Assembly (NCBI GenBank): GCA_021234155.1
Contig: JAJEKV010000509.1
Coordinates: 100,668 to 164,667 of the forward strand
DNA from: Isoetes taiwanensis
Taxonomy: Eukaryota; Streptophyta; Lycopodiopsida; Isoetales; Isoetaceae
Direction: 5' to 3'
Length of the DNA: 64,000 nucleotides
Position numbers and translations under genes: made by a program. This document shows, in pieces, positions 41,740 through 52,296 of the stretch. The notes beneath the pieces are model-generated. The model saw nothing but the letters and a program-made list of their open reading frames with translations, was not told the origin of the DNA and ran no database searches. Position 1 is the first letter of the stretch. Each line of letters opens with the position of its first letter.

Positions 41740-43562
41740 AAGGCATTATCGCCCGTAACAACCCGTCCGAGGGTTTACACTGGCCATGGCTATGGAAGAT
41801 CTGCAGGTGGTGTCTTGCCGTTTAGAGGTTGGATCTAAAGTTTTGGTTCTAGCCATCTCAGAATAGGGTTCTTTTGTTAGGTCATCTTAACTCCATTCGA
41901 ATCTGTTGTAGATGGCAAAGGCAGAGGCCAATCTGCTTTGATCCAGCATTTTAGGTTGGAACAAGCCCTTCTTGCAGCAAATCAACTGCTTCAACATGGT
42001 TGGCAATTACCTTTTTTCCTTCTGTCTCTAGAATTTCCTCTATTTGTCAGGAAATCTTGTGCCAAAAATGATGATTCTAGTGCAAAATTTGCACAGCCTG
42101 GTCCCAGGGTTTACTATAGAGAAGAAAAACATGATAAAGTAAGGTTGGGCCCAAAAATTACAGATTGGGATGAACAGAGAGCAGAGTAGATGAACTGTGG
42201 ATTTTTTGGTGAACCTTTCCTGATGAGGGAGGTCATGCTTCCATAATGCCCTAGAATAATTGAGCACAACCTGTAACATCCGAGGAGAATCGAGCTGCTC
42301 TCTAAAAATGTTTTGGGCCATCATGAATTATTAGTGGGTAATAGATGTCCAAAGAATGGTTGAGATTTAATCTAACCGTGTAAACCTAAGGACTAGGTCA
42401 AAGATATAGCCATACTAAAACATTTAGCATTTCTTGATATCATGGGCAACAACATGTTACTAAAAAATATTGGCAAATGATGTGGTTCTAAAGGGGATGC
42501 AATTCTTTTTGGGTGGAATCCAAACCCACGGTTCCAAACTTCTACTTTATTACACAAGTGGATCGATATGTTCAAGCAGGTATGTGTCAGGTGGCTATGA
42601 AGCCCAGGGATGTAACTTTTATCTGATATGGGCTGTAATCTGTGAGGCATATTTGAAACCATCAATGCAGAAGTCCTAATGAAGAATAAAAGGAATTTAG
42701 CTTGTATAGTTTGTAAATATTATATGCATACATGTGTTTGGCCTTCAAAAAAAGAAGAGTAGAAGGTATTTTAATTTGCATTACTGCTGAATACCACGCA
42801 TTGATTTGATAAATACAAGCATTTTGCCTCATTTATATTTGTTCATTTGAATTCCTTTCATCTTTTCTAAGTGGTATAAGCCTCTGGCTTAATCTTACCT
42901 ACATCAAGAAGGAGAAAACCCTTTCATTGTCCATGCACTTTGTCATCACTCACCCCACCATGGGAAGACAGTGCCACTACATAATTCTACGTCTGATTAT
43001 ACTGTATATTGTGTCTAAGCTAATTTGACTCTTTTATAAACATATATAAATAGTAAGAATGGAAAATGGACAAGTGGAGAAAAACAACCACCAAATTTGC
43101 ACCACCTAGGCCATTGGATTCCTCGGTTCTATAGCCCAGAGCATGGGCGTAATGCATCATTATAACGCATGAATTCTTATGTTGGAGGAGCTTTTGTTTT
43201 GATTAAGGTAATTCCTCTTTTTTAATTCTCGAAGAAATAATCCTTTTTAAAGAAATAAAACTTTTGTTTACATTTTGTTTTCCTTCCTAAAACCCATAAG
43301 CCACTTTGATCTTTTTCAAACTTTTAGTCATCCACTTCTTGTCTAAGTGATCCATGATTGAAATGGATTCCTATACATGAAACAAGAGGAATAATTATGA
43401 ATAGTCCTTCATTTGGACACAGTCAAAATAGAAACCAAAATATAATTCAATCTCAAGAAAGGTTTGACTTCTTTTAAAATAACCAATAAAGTGGTAGCTT
43501 TACAAAGACATTCTGGGAGGGGAAGGGGGGTTAGAATTACATTTGTTGCAACTACGGAGACC
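41740..43562. other. Spacer, nothing recognised
   Basis: Only short unsupported frames; no repeat or RNA gene seen. Confidence 0.4.
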
Positions 43563-43835
43563 AACAAGCTATACTAAGGAGACAAATATCACCACCATCC
43601 CAGGAGTTTGAGTATGACTAGCATCGCATTAATAATGAAGACCTTAAATTTATTACCCAAATCTCGCAATTTGAACTTGATCTACATGGGCAATGAATCA
43701 ACAAGTTATACTAAGGAGACCAACATCACCACCATCCCAAAGGTTTGAGTATGACTAGCATCGAATTAGTAATAAAGACCTTAAATCTAGTACTCTAATC
43801 TCGCAGTTTGAACTTGACCTACATGGGTAGTGAAT
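43563..43835. repeat. 137-bp direct tandem duplication
   Basis: Units start AACAAGCTATACTAAGGAG (43563) and AACAAGTTATACTAAGGAG (43700) and stay alignable to TCTACATGGG / CCTACATGGG with roughly 90 percent identity. Confidence 0.85.
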
Positions 43836-44198
43836 TTCATGTATGAAAGTCTATGAAGACCAAATTGGCATTGAGAATGTTAGCTTTGAACTTCACATTC
43901 TTGATGAAGTGGCATGTGATAATGAGTAGAATACAATACAATATAAGAGATGAATAATTAAATTGAACTGAGGTGAGAAGGGTAAAGATAGATGTCAAGC
44001 TATCGAGGTTGAAAATAATTGCGTATTCACTATGAGGTGCAATCAAGTTGAGTGGTTATAGGACTACTTCTTATTATTCAATTCAACTCAACTCAATTAT
44101 TCATTATACCTATACCACATAATAGTCAATTATTTCAACAAATCCACATGCCAACAAAGAACCATGTCATATCCATCAATTAATGATAGGCATAATAG

Positions 44199-44490
44199 AA
44201 CTAGCCCCCAAAACATGCCATCACAGAGTTACCAAATCGTTATTAGTTTTGTTGAATAGTTATAGTATGCATGAAGCTGTCACATAAACGATCACTAGTT
44301 TTAACAAGCCATTATAACATTAAAATCCAATATAAATAACCATGTAATGAACCACTATCGTTTTCAACAAACCACTATGACATGTGGTTTTCTTCTATCA
44401 AACAAATTCGTGCATAAAAAACTACATATACCATGGTTTTCAGATGAATTAATACTAGTTTAATATAGTAGTTTATTTTTGGGGGCCTTG
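44199..44490. repeat. Possible MITE with GCCCCCAAAA ends
   Basis: Left end AGCCCCCAAAACATG; right end reversed is GGCCCCCAAAAATAAAC. The interior is AT-rich. Target duplications do not match, so this is tentative. Confidence 0.3.
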
Positions 44491-44754
44491 TGGTAGATTC
44501 TGGCAAAAATAACATAAACAGGTCATGTTCCTAGGAAAATGCACCTCTAATGAGTAATATTTCGTCAGTGAGTAGCTTACTGCAGCAAAGTTAAAAGTCT
44601 TCCATATTAGCTCCCTCTAATGAGATGTGAAGTGTCCATGTGGAACTTTCCTGAACTTATTCTTTACTAACTAACCATATTAAAAACTCCAATAACTTAT
44701 TTTTTGTACCAGAAAAAATCCTACCTATATAAAAATGAATCGAAAAAATCCTTA

Positions 44755-45040
44755 TACACCTCTTTTTTGATCGGTCGTACTGCGGACACCATCAATGCAA
44801 GATGGGGAGAATGTGATGTTCCAGCATAATATATGATACAAATACGTATATTATATTGCCACGTCACTAGTGCATGTCGACTATGACGATATGTACACGG
44901 CGATTTAGAACCCATTATATTGCACATGTTATGCAACATGTGAATATATCCTATATTGCCATGTGGCAATACCCCATATGAGCCATATGGCCTATTATCT
45001 CCCTGACCCTAAAACGTGTGTTGTTAAGTCGGCTTTGCAT
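44755..45040 (+). mobile_element. Possible LTR-retrotransposon 3' end (polypurine tract and LTR start)
   Basis: The frame ..RTADTINARWGECDV and the DNA GATGGGGAGAATGTGATGTTCC repeat a pattern also seen at 54825-54850 (GGTGGGGAGAATGTGACGTTCC). The layout fits the end of pol, a polypurine tract GGGGAGAATG and an LTR beginning TGATGTTCC. The LTR end and a partner were not found. Confidence 0.35.
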
Positions 45041-45904
45041 AACAGACCTTCCGAATTTAGTCTCCTTCAGCACGAACAGGAGCATGGACGCTTTTCAAGC
45101 AGCTGGAGCGAGCCAAGGATTAGGTAAATGGCTATTCTGTTGTGCAATGCCAACTTCCAGTCCGACAATGAGCTGGATTAGCATGTTGGTTTAGCCTTAG
45201 AGACCTTATAGATTCGTAGATCACAGGCTCTAACAAAGGAACCTAACCATATATGTTTAGGTAGATAGATTAGATGTTATTCTATGTTTCAATTCTATGG
45301 ATGATGGTGCTCTATTCTATGTGCACTCGTGTGTATTGGAAAGGGGGGTAGAGACCCTGAAACCCTTAGTAGTTGATGTACCTAGATAGCCTCATTAATT
45401 CCCAATTAATGCGGTCTGTGCATAAGAGCCTGCCTAGCTATGAGTGGCAGGATTAGACCGACAGATAAGGAGGACTTGTCCCATTGCAGATTGATCCCTC
45501 TGGTGTGTAAAGCCCGATCTTAACAGGGCATGGGCTTAACACCTCTGGGGTGATGTGTCACCTTCCATGGGGTTCAAGTCGTAGACGGGCAGTGGCCCTC
45601 TAGCCGCATGGGCATGCATGCCTCTGGAGAGAGTGATCTCCTCCTGCCTCATCGGGACTGGGGAGATACAACCCAGGAGTAGCCCCCTTGGCTATGCACC
45701 CGGCAGGCTACGGTCGAGTCCCAAGACTTATCAGTCTATTCTGCAAAGTATGCATAGGAGGGGCGGATGGAACGGACTATCCAACGGCCATGTTCTTATG
45801 CCAGCCCAATCCATTTGCCATGAATTATGTCTGCATTGACGTCTGGAGACACAAGCCGTCAGTCGATCCCCATGAGTTGAGCCTTAGGTAGGATTCTCCT
45901 TACG
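45041..45904. other. Spacer, moderately GC-rich, unrecognised
   Basis: No domain or RNA gene recognised. The higher GC content resembles the LINE that follows, so it may be older sequence of that element. Confidence 0.35.
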
Positions 45905-47775
45905 TTGATGTTACTGATGGGTGTTGCGGGCTTGGGATCATATGTGAGTGTGCTCTTCCAGCTACTTTATGCCTTAGTTTATCACCACTCTTCTCCTTTC
46001 TTGTGGGTTCCTCTACCCTCGCTAAGACTTGCCCTTGGTCACATCGCATGCATGCTGACACGGGCAGTTGGAGTTGAAGCTGTTGTGCTCCTGGAGGATT
46101 GGTATTGGGGTGGTCAGCTAGCCCCTTGGGAGTTCTTTCGAGCTCACTTTCACCTGAGGGGCGTGTAGGGGCTATCCGGGGAACAAGTGGCGGGGAGTAT
46201 TCCGCTACACATACCTATAGTCCCTCAGGATGATGTGGTGGTGCAGGTTTGGAAGGTTCATTCGGATGTTGTGTCTCCTTGTTTTGTGCGGTCTTGTTAC
46301 AGGGTCTTTGGCTATTCATGACACTCTGCCTCTTGGGAAAGTGGTCTGCGGCTTCGGGTTTCGATGGCGCTTCGGTTTGGGCGTGGACATGGAGCTCACT
46401 TCCCCACCGAAGGTTAGGGTGTGCTCCGTGGCGGTGGTCCACCGTTATATCGGGGTGAATGCCCTTGTGAGAGGGATTTAGGCCCGGTGTGAGCCCTCTC
46501 TACCCTTGTTGTGGCCTTCATCGTGAGGCGTGGCACTTTCTGCCCTTGCCAGGAAAGTGGTCTGCGGCTTAGGGTTCTCGATGGGCTTCGGTTTGGGCGT
46601 GGACATGGAGCTCACTTCCCCACCGAAGGTTAGGGTGCTTCGCGGGGGTGGTCCACCGCTATATCGTGGTGAATGCCCTTGTGAGTCAGTTTAGGCCCGG
46701 GTGTGAGCCCTCTCTACCCTTGTTGTGGCCTTCATCGAGATTGGTGTGGGTTCCTCTACCCCCTGCAAGACTTGCCCTTGGTCGCCCATGTGTGCATGCA
46801 GGACCACAGGCCGTTGGAGGCTGGTTGTTGTGCTCACCTTGGAGGATTGGTATTGGGGTGGTCGGCTAGCCCGTGGGAGTTCTTTCGAGCTCACTTTCAC
46901 CGAGGGATGGCAAGGGCTATCTGGGAACAAGTGGCGGGGAGTATTCCGCTACACATACCTATAGTCCCTCAGGATGATGTGGTGGTGCAGGTTTGGAAGG
47001 TTCATTCGGATGTTGTGTCTCCTTGTTTTGTGCGGTCTTGTTACCGGGTGCTGGCTATTCATGACACTCTGCCCCCTTCAGGAAAGTGGTCTCTGCAGCT
47101 TCCGGGTTCTCGATGGCGCTCGGTTTGGACGTGGACATGGAGCTCACTTCCCCCACCGAAGGTTAGGGTGCTTCTGTGGCAGGTGGTCCACCGTTATATC
47201 AGGGTGAATGCCCTTGTGAGTCAGTTTAGGCCCGGGTGTGAGCCCTCTCTACCCTTGTCGTGGCCTTCATTGAGGCGGTTTTATGCCGGTTTTTGCCCCC
47301 ACTTTTTGCTGGGGATTGGGTCGGGGCTCATGTTTCGTGAGATTGACTAGCCAGTGATTCTTTGCTTCATGTGTATCGGTGCTTGGCCGCTACGGCAAAG
47401 AAGCCTTGCATCTGTGCGTGGCTTGGTTGGTGTGGCTGATTTGGAAGCGGCGACGGTTGTGGATCTTTCAGGGGATTCAGCAGCCTGTAGCCTCTCTGAT
47501 TCCTCGACTCAGGTACAAGCTATTTCAAAGCTTTTTGGTGTTCCCGGGATTAGTAGAGCGGAAGTTTGCCATTTGGCGGGACTTCTTGGGTGTTGTAGAT
47601 GGTGATGGTCGGTTTGTACAGCAGTAGAGTTGTAGTTTTTCTGTGAGTTTGTTGTGGAGTGTCGAGGTATCGCTGTCTCTTTGGGGCAGTTCTCCTTCCT
47701 CCTCACTTGCTTTGTAACATTACCATTCTTTTAATATATTGATGACACAATTCTTCAAAAAAAAAAAAAATTTAT
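45905..47775 (+). mobile_element. L1-like LINE 3' region with internal tandem duplications
   Basis: Plus-strand frames read EDWYWGGQLAPWEFFRAHF, VVQVWKVHSDVVSPCFVRS and PPKVRVLLWQVVHRYIRVNA, followed by a degraded zinc-binding block. These are the C-terminal zf-RVT features of plant L1-type ORF2. The segment is repeated: about 46009-46500, a shorter copy 46550-46735, and 46748-47270. The last part, LVWLIWKRRRLWIFQG, runs to a stop near 47625. A 3' untranslated region and a 14-base A-tract at 47757-47770 end the element. No RT domain is present and the frames are broken. Confidence 0.8.
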
Positions 47776-48261
47776 TACAGATGTTATGTTATGGTGAGCC
47801 ACCCTTCTGAGGTGGATATATATATGTAGACTCATAATCTATTGCTATATTATGCAATGCAATTTATTTTAATATGTAGAAGATATAAGGTTGTAGCAAG
47901 ACAGTTTTACTTTGTGTAAACATGAAGCTTTTAGTACTTGATCCCCTCGAGTTTGCTAGAGCATAACTCACAAGAATGGGGCTGATACATTTTTGTGTAC
48001 TTTTTATGTAAAGCATGACTGTCATATATGAACTCTTAAGACACGGTTTGGCTAGTTTTTGTGCCCAGTAATGGACCATCATATGACAGATCTCGTGCTA
48101 TGCTACAAACATTCCAAGCGGCGCACTTAAGGAGCATGTTTGAAAATTTAGAACAGAAATCCTAATTGCCTGAGGAGTGGGTAACATAAATTTCCTAAAG
48201 GGCCTGCAGCTAAGAAGAGATAACATTAAAAAAAATAAAAAAAAATAAAAAATAAAAATCT

Positions 48262-48430
48262 AAAAGGACCCACACTAAGCAAAAATGGTATTTTTGAAGA
48301 GCCTAAGATCTACTGGATCCAACCAAGTAACTTAGAACAACATGCAATAGATTTCCAAAAGGACCCGCACTAAGCAAAAATGGTATTTTTGAAGAGCCTA
48401 AGATCCACTGGACCCAACCAAGAAACTTAG
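48262..48430. repeat. 95-bp direct tandem duplication at a LINE insertion site
   Basis: Units start AAAAGGACCCACACTAAGC (48262) and AAAAGGACCCGCACTAAGC (48357). The second ends at CTTAGAATAG, where the pentamer tail of the next LINE begins. Confidence 0.88.
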
Positions 48431-48433
48431 AAT

Positions 48434-49036
48434 AGAATAGAATAGAATAGAATATGATTTTATCGTCCACGGAGACCAACTGGCCTATGGGATCAAGTAC
48501 AAAGAGAGAGCAACAGGCGTATTACTACCAGGATTAAAAAACCCCCGCCCCGAAGGGTTTTCGGGGGAAAAACCTTAGTAGCAATAAGGATCTTGTCATC
48601 ATCGCATGATTATATACATAATCACAAATACAATTTGAGGTTAATGCCGGACGGGGGCATAAGGAGTCCCACAGATCCATTACCTCCGGGAGGTCTGATT
48701 CCAACAAGCCTACAGAGGCGTGCTCATTAGCTCATGCAAGGCGATGGGGCACAACTAAGCGAGCATACCGAGCAGGATATGCTTGTCTGTCAGGGACGGG
48801 GCACGGAGGGCGTGACTTTCATCCTCAATGGCGCCTGGATAAAGATCGACGGACTCGTCCTCTCGGCTCCGAATCCATCTCCCTGTCTCAATGCGGAGGT
48901 GGTGTGCACCTGTGCGAATGGAAGCAATCACCCTGCGCTTTTTCATGGGTAGATGAGTGCGCAGGTAGTGGTGTGGGCCCCTCGTGAGCATGGGATTAAC
49001 CTGCTGTCGATAATTTGCCACCTTGACAACATGCAA
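48434..49036 (-). mobile_element. LINE 3' end with (ATTCT)n tail
   Basis: The minus-strand frame reads RTHLPMKKRRVIASIRTGAH, then HLRIETGRWIRSRED and GAIEDESHAL. This is the C-terminal zinc-binding region of a LINE ORF2 (R..++..+RTG.H.LRIETGRW..R....C..C..GAIEDE.H.L). A 3' untranslated stretch with GGTTTTTCCCCCGAAAACCC follows, then the tail also seen at 1-110, ending in four AGAAT pentamers. It is 5'-truncated. Confidence 0.75.
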
Positions 49037-49803
49037 TTCAACCTACTAAAGTTATGATCGCAAGAAATATCCCAGCCACACATTCAATAATTTGAATTTT
49101 TATATAAAAAATCAGGATTATACTTTACTGAGTCCACATTAAGAGGAGAGTTTTTTGTAAAAATCTTTCTGTCCATGCCTTCGCAATAGGTGTATTTGAG
49201 CTTGCGAGAGAGTTGTCAACCTGATTTTTCTAATGATATAAGAATGTGGTTGATTTGACATTCCTACATAAAGTTATGTCCTAAAGATCTCTTGTGACAA
49301 TGCACTCAGAATAAAAATATGGAAATTTCATTTTGCTTGAGTGGGATGGTAAGGGTCATTTAGGCCAATAGAGAAATTTTGAACACAAATTTATGTCCCT
49401 ATAGTGGTTTTGGTATGGGCATAATTGATAGTATGCAACAGAATAATTGTACCATTTGCATGTATAGCAAACAAACAAACAAACAAACAAACAAACAAAC
49501 AATGAACAAAGTGTTCCACTATACTTTGGCACGTCTTTCAAATATAAGAAGGTTATAGTTTGAGTGAATGTAGTAATCAATAACATGGAGTAATTTATCT
49601 TCACCATACATATGTACATAAAATACAATATATAAAGGTAATCATGTAGCCAATTTGGAATGACGACACAAGAATCAACCAAACATTTGTGTTCAAAAGA
49701 TGTAAGCCCATAGAAGCTAAATAGCATCAAATCCCCAAGCCTATACCATTTAGAAGGGGGGAAAACAACCTTGCAGGTATTAAACCTTTGTTGCTAAGGC
49801 GAG
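49037..49803. other. Spacer with a CAAA microsatellite
   Basis: The CAAA tetranucleotide is repeated about eight times at 49468-49502. Otherwise AT-rich with no gene recognised. Confidence 0.5.
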
Positions 49804-49980
49804 TCAACTTATTAGGATTTTATCACCTAGTATTATGCAAATTGAGACCTTTTAGACAACTTTCCATTATAGAAAAGAATTAGATCCGACTCAACTTATT
49901 AGGATTTTATCACCTAGTATTATGCAAATTGAGACCTTTTAGACAACTTTCCATTATAGAAAAAAAGAATTAGATCCATG
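49804..49980. repeat. 87-bp direct tandem duplication
   Basis: Units start TCAACTTATTAGGATTTTAT at 49804 and 49891 and are identical apart from an A-tract length change near the end. The near identity implies a recent event. Confidence 0.92.
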
Positions 49981-51291
49981 ACAGCAGGATCATTGGGTTA
50001 AGATCCCAATACAGTCTTTGAGAAACGGAGGGAACAACCGTACACATAATCGTACGATGCGAGTCATGAAGTTGATTCATCGAATTAACCTAGGAAAGAA
50101 CTGCAATCATAAACCTATAATAATCTTAAGGGGGAAAACGTTCTAGTGAATTGGGCCAAAACATGAAACCCCCAATCAAAAGCTTGAGCAACTCAATTGT
50201 TTAAAACTCGCACTCCTTTCCCAACAAATGCCAAATCGGAATATTTGGGGCATGAAGTCTCGATTGGGCTGTACGGCCACCAAGGTGATGACGTGGCAGG
50301 CCCTGTGGCCAAGAGGGGAGGGGCCTGTTCACGTGCAGGCCAATAATAATGGCACATATTATTGAATGAGGCCATGGCCCACGCTAGGGCCTCGTAAATT
50401 AATATTAGGGCTCACATGAAAAAGCATATGTCTGCTCGATAAAGATTGGTTGGTACTGCATTTATTCCATACCCCCCTTTATTCTAACGTAGTTGCATAT
50501 TACACAAGTGCCTCATACCTGGCCTTCTGTTGCGCATTCCTTTTGGGTCGTGCTACAAGGGAACAGTTATGCATTAGCTCCTTATTCCAAAGCTGCCTCC
50601 TTCAACAGCAACCTTTAAGAGTAGCATACCAATTATGCATAGTCAAACTTCAACTTATGGTATTGTAGCCATGATCCATATAGTATGATCCATATAGTTT
50701 TCAACACCATAATTAGATGTGACAATCTACACTTTAACCCATTGCCCCACCTGGCTTGAATTTTACTTGGCTATGGTTGTCATAGATTGAAATGTGTGCC
50801 AACACCTGGTTTTGATTGACCAAAAGCAAGACATAGTCCTCAAGAACAAGGGAAAATGCAGGTAGGTGCCTATGCTTCAGTTTTCAAACAAGTAGCCTAG
50901 CTTTGTTGCCATCATATTATAACCTTCACTATTTATTGCTAGAATCTGTTAGCATGAGGGCAAATAAAATGATATAATATACTATATTATAATATACCAT
51001 TAATAACTGCTTCCAACTTTCATATAGAATAGCCGTGATGACTTCTTTACTTTATCAAACAGTTAAACAACTTCGTAGTGATAGATCTCTCAAAACAGGG
51101 AGGACTGCATTAAATAGTTTGTAAAGCCATAAAATATGCTTCTCTCTCTACATTACTTCTCTATTGGGGCTGATACAAACACACAGAAAAGCCACCATGA
51201 GATGTAGGCCGACAAATCCATTATGAGAAGGGATAATTGATTTATAGGCCAAACACTAGACCATTCTTCAGCCTGAATTTAATAAATCATG
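49981..51291. other. Spacer downstream of the bHLH gene
   Basis: No gene seen. It probably includes the 3' untranslated region of the minus-strand bHLH gene. Confidence 0.4.
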
Positions 51292-52125
51292 TTACCTTAC
51301 ACACCTAGAAGACTCGCATTCTTGAACTTTTGCCTGCAATGCTTTAACATGCTGAACAACTCCTTCTAACAAGAGATCAGTGTTCATATCCATACCTCCA
51401 GGTAAGATACTTCTCAATAACTGCATATTCCTTCTTGAATTTTTGGCATATCCAGCAAATTGGCGCTTCAAATTCTGCAATGCAACATATCATCCCAAAA
51501 TCCAACACAAATGCAACTAATAATCTCCTCAAACACTCACGTTGTCATGGTTGATGGTCGACTTAGTTGAAACATCAGAATGAATATCTTCAAGTTTGGA
51601 ACTGGGACTATGATCTGTGCTTGTTTCATCATCAGAGCTAAACAAGGCCTCCAAATCTTCACTATCTTCCTCGACAGAACTCATCTTATCAGCATTGCTT
51701 TTGGCCTCATCAGAAAGTGATAAAATGAACTGGGTATGTGTATCACTTTTAGACAGAGAAGAAACACGGCTTTGCCTTGTTTTCTGCAACGTAGCACATG
51801 CTATGGCCATGATCTCCCTATAAGCTACTAACTGTTTATCCTCATCCCTAGCATCTTCTATTGCATTTCTGAACAAGTATTCCAGATGATCTACTGCTTT
51901 AAAATCTGCATCGTTTGCTGGCTTATAATCATCATCAACGCTTACTGTATTTAGATTCAAAGGAGACAGTTCATGTACAACACCTGGATGTAAGAACACT
52001 CTTCCTTTCCCGCCTGCCTGATCGAAGACAATAAATTTCTTGCCGGAGCTCATGGTATACGAGGAGCTGTTGCGAGTAAGTGGCGCTTTAGAAGCCTCGG
52101 CAGATGAAGAAACGGAGGTCTCCAT
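51292..52125 (-). CDS. Atypical bHLH transcription factor, SAC51/bHLH143-like
   Basis: Exon 1 (52125-51541, 195 codons) and exon 2 (51474-51292, 60 codons plus stop) join in phase 0 (AAC/GTGAGT..TTGCAG/AAT) for 255 residues. The N-terminal part has KKFIVFDQAGGKGRVFL; the middle is acidic and ends LEDLEALFSSDDE-like (EDSEDLEALFSSDDE). Exon 2 holds the helix-loop-helix: NSRRNMQLLRSILPGGMDMN, then DLLLEGVVQHVKALQAKV. The basic region lacks the usual E-box-contacting residues, as in the SAC51 group of non-canonical bHLH factors, which in Arabidopsis act in thermospermine-controlled xylem development. Short upstream ORFs in the leader fit that family's translational control. It appears intact. The function is by family resemblance. 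Confidence 0.82.
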
Positions 52126-52200
52126 CTTTTCAATTTAAATGCACAAAAGCGTAGGGTTATAAACAGACTGTGCTTCCTCTACAGGTCATTTATGACATGA

Positions 52201-52296
52201 TCAGAAAACTACTGACAGAATAGTGTTGAATCTCAGATTTTGAATGCTGCCCCTTGTAACTAATTGCATAACCGATAATCCAAACTTATCTCCCAT
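52201..52296 (-). promoter_or_regulatory. Upstream ORFs in the bHLH leader
   Basis: A 31-codon frame starts at an ATG at 52296 (MGDKFGLSVMQLV..) and ends at 52201, 75 bases before the main ATG at 52125. Two more short ones follow (an ATG-one-codon-stop near 52197, and MTCRGSTVCL near 52187-52155). SAC51-family mRNAs are known to carry inhibitory upstream ORFs; I cannot match this peptide to the conserved one. Confidence 0.5.

Noticed and set aside
44060-44110. ATTCAACTCAACTCAATT array as another LINE tail
   Set aside because: The sequence before it lacks the GTGGAC..AATAAAA motif shared by the other tails.
49468-49502. Regular short repeats considered as a CRISPR-like array
   Set aside because: It is a CAAA microsatellite without spacers, in a plant nuclear context.
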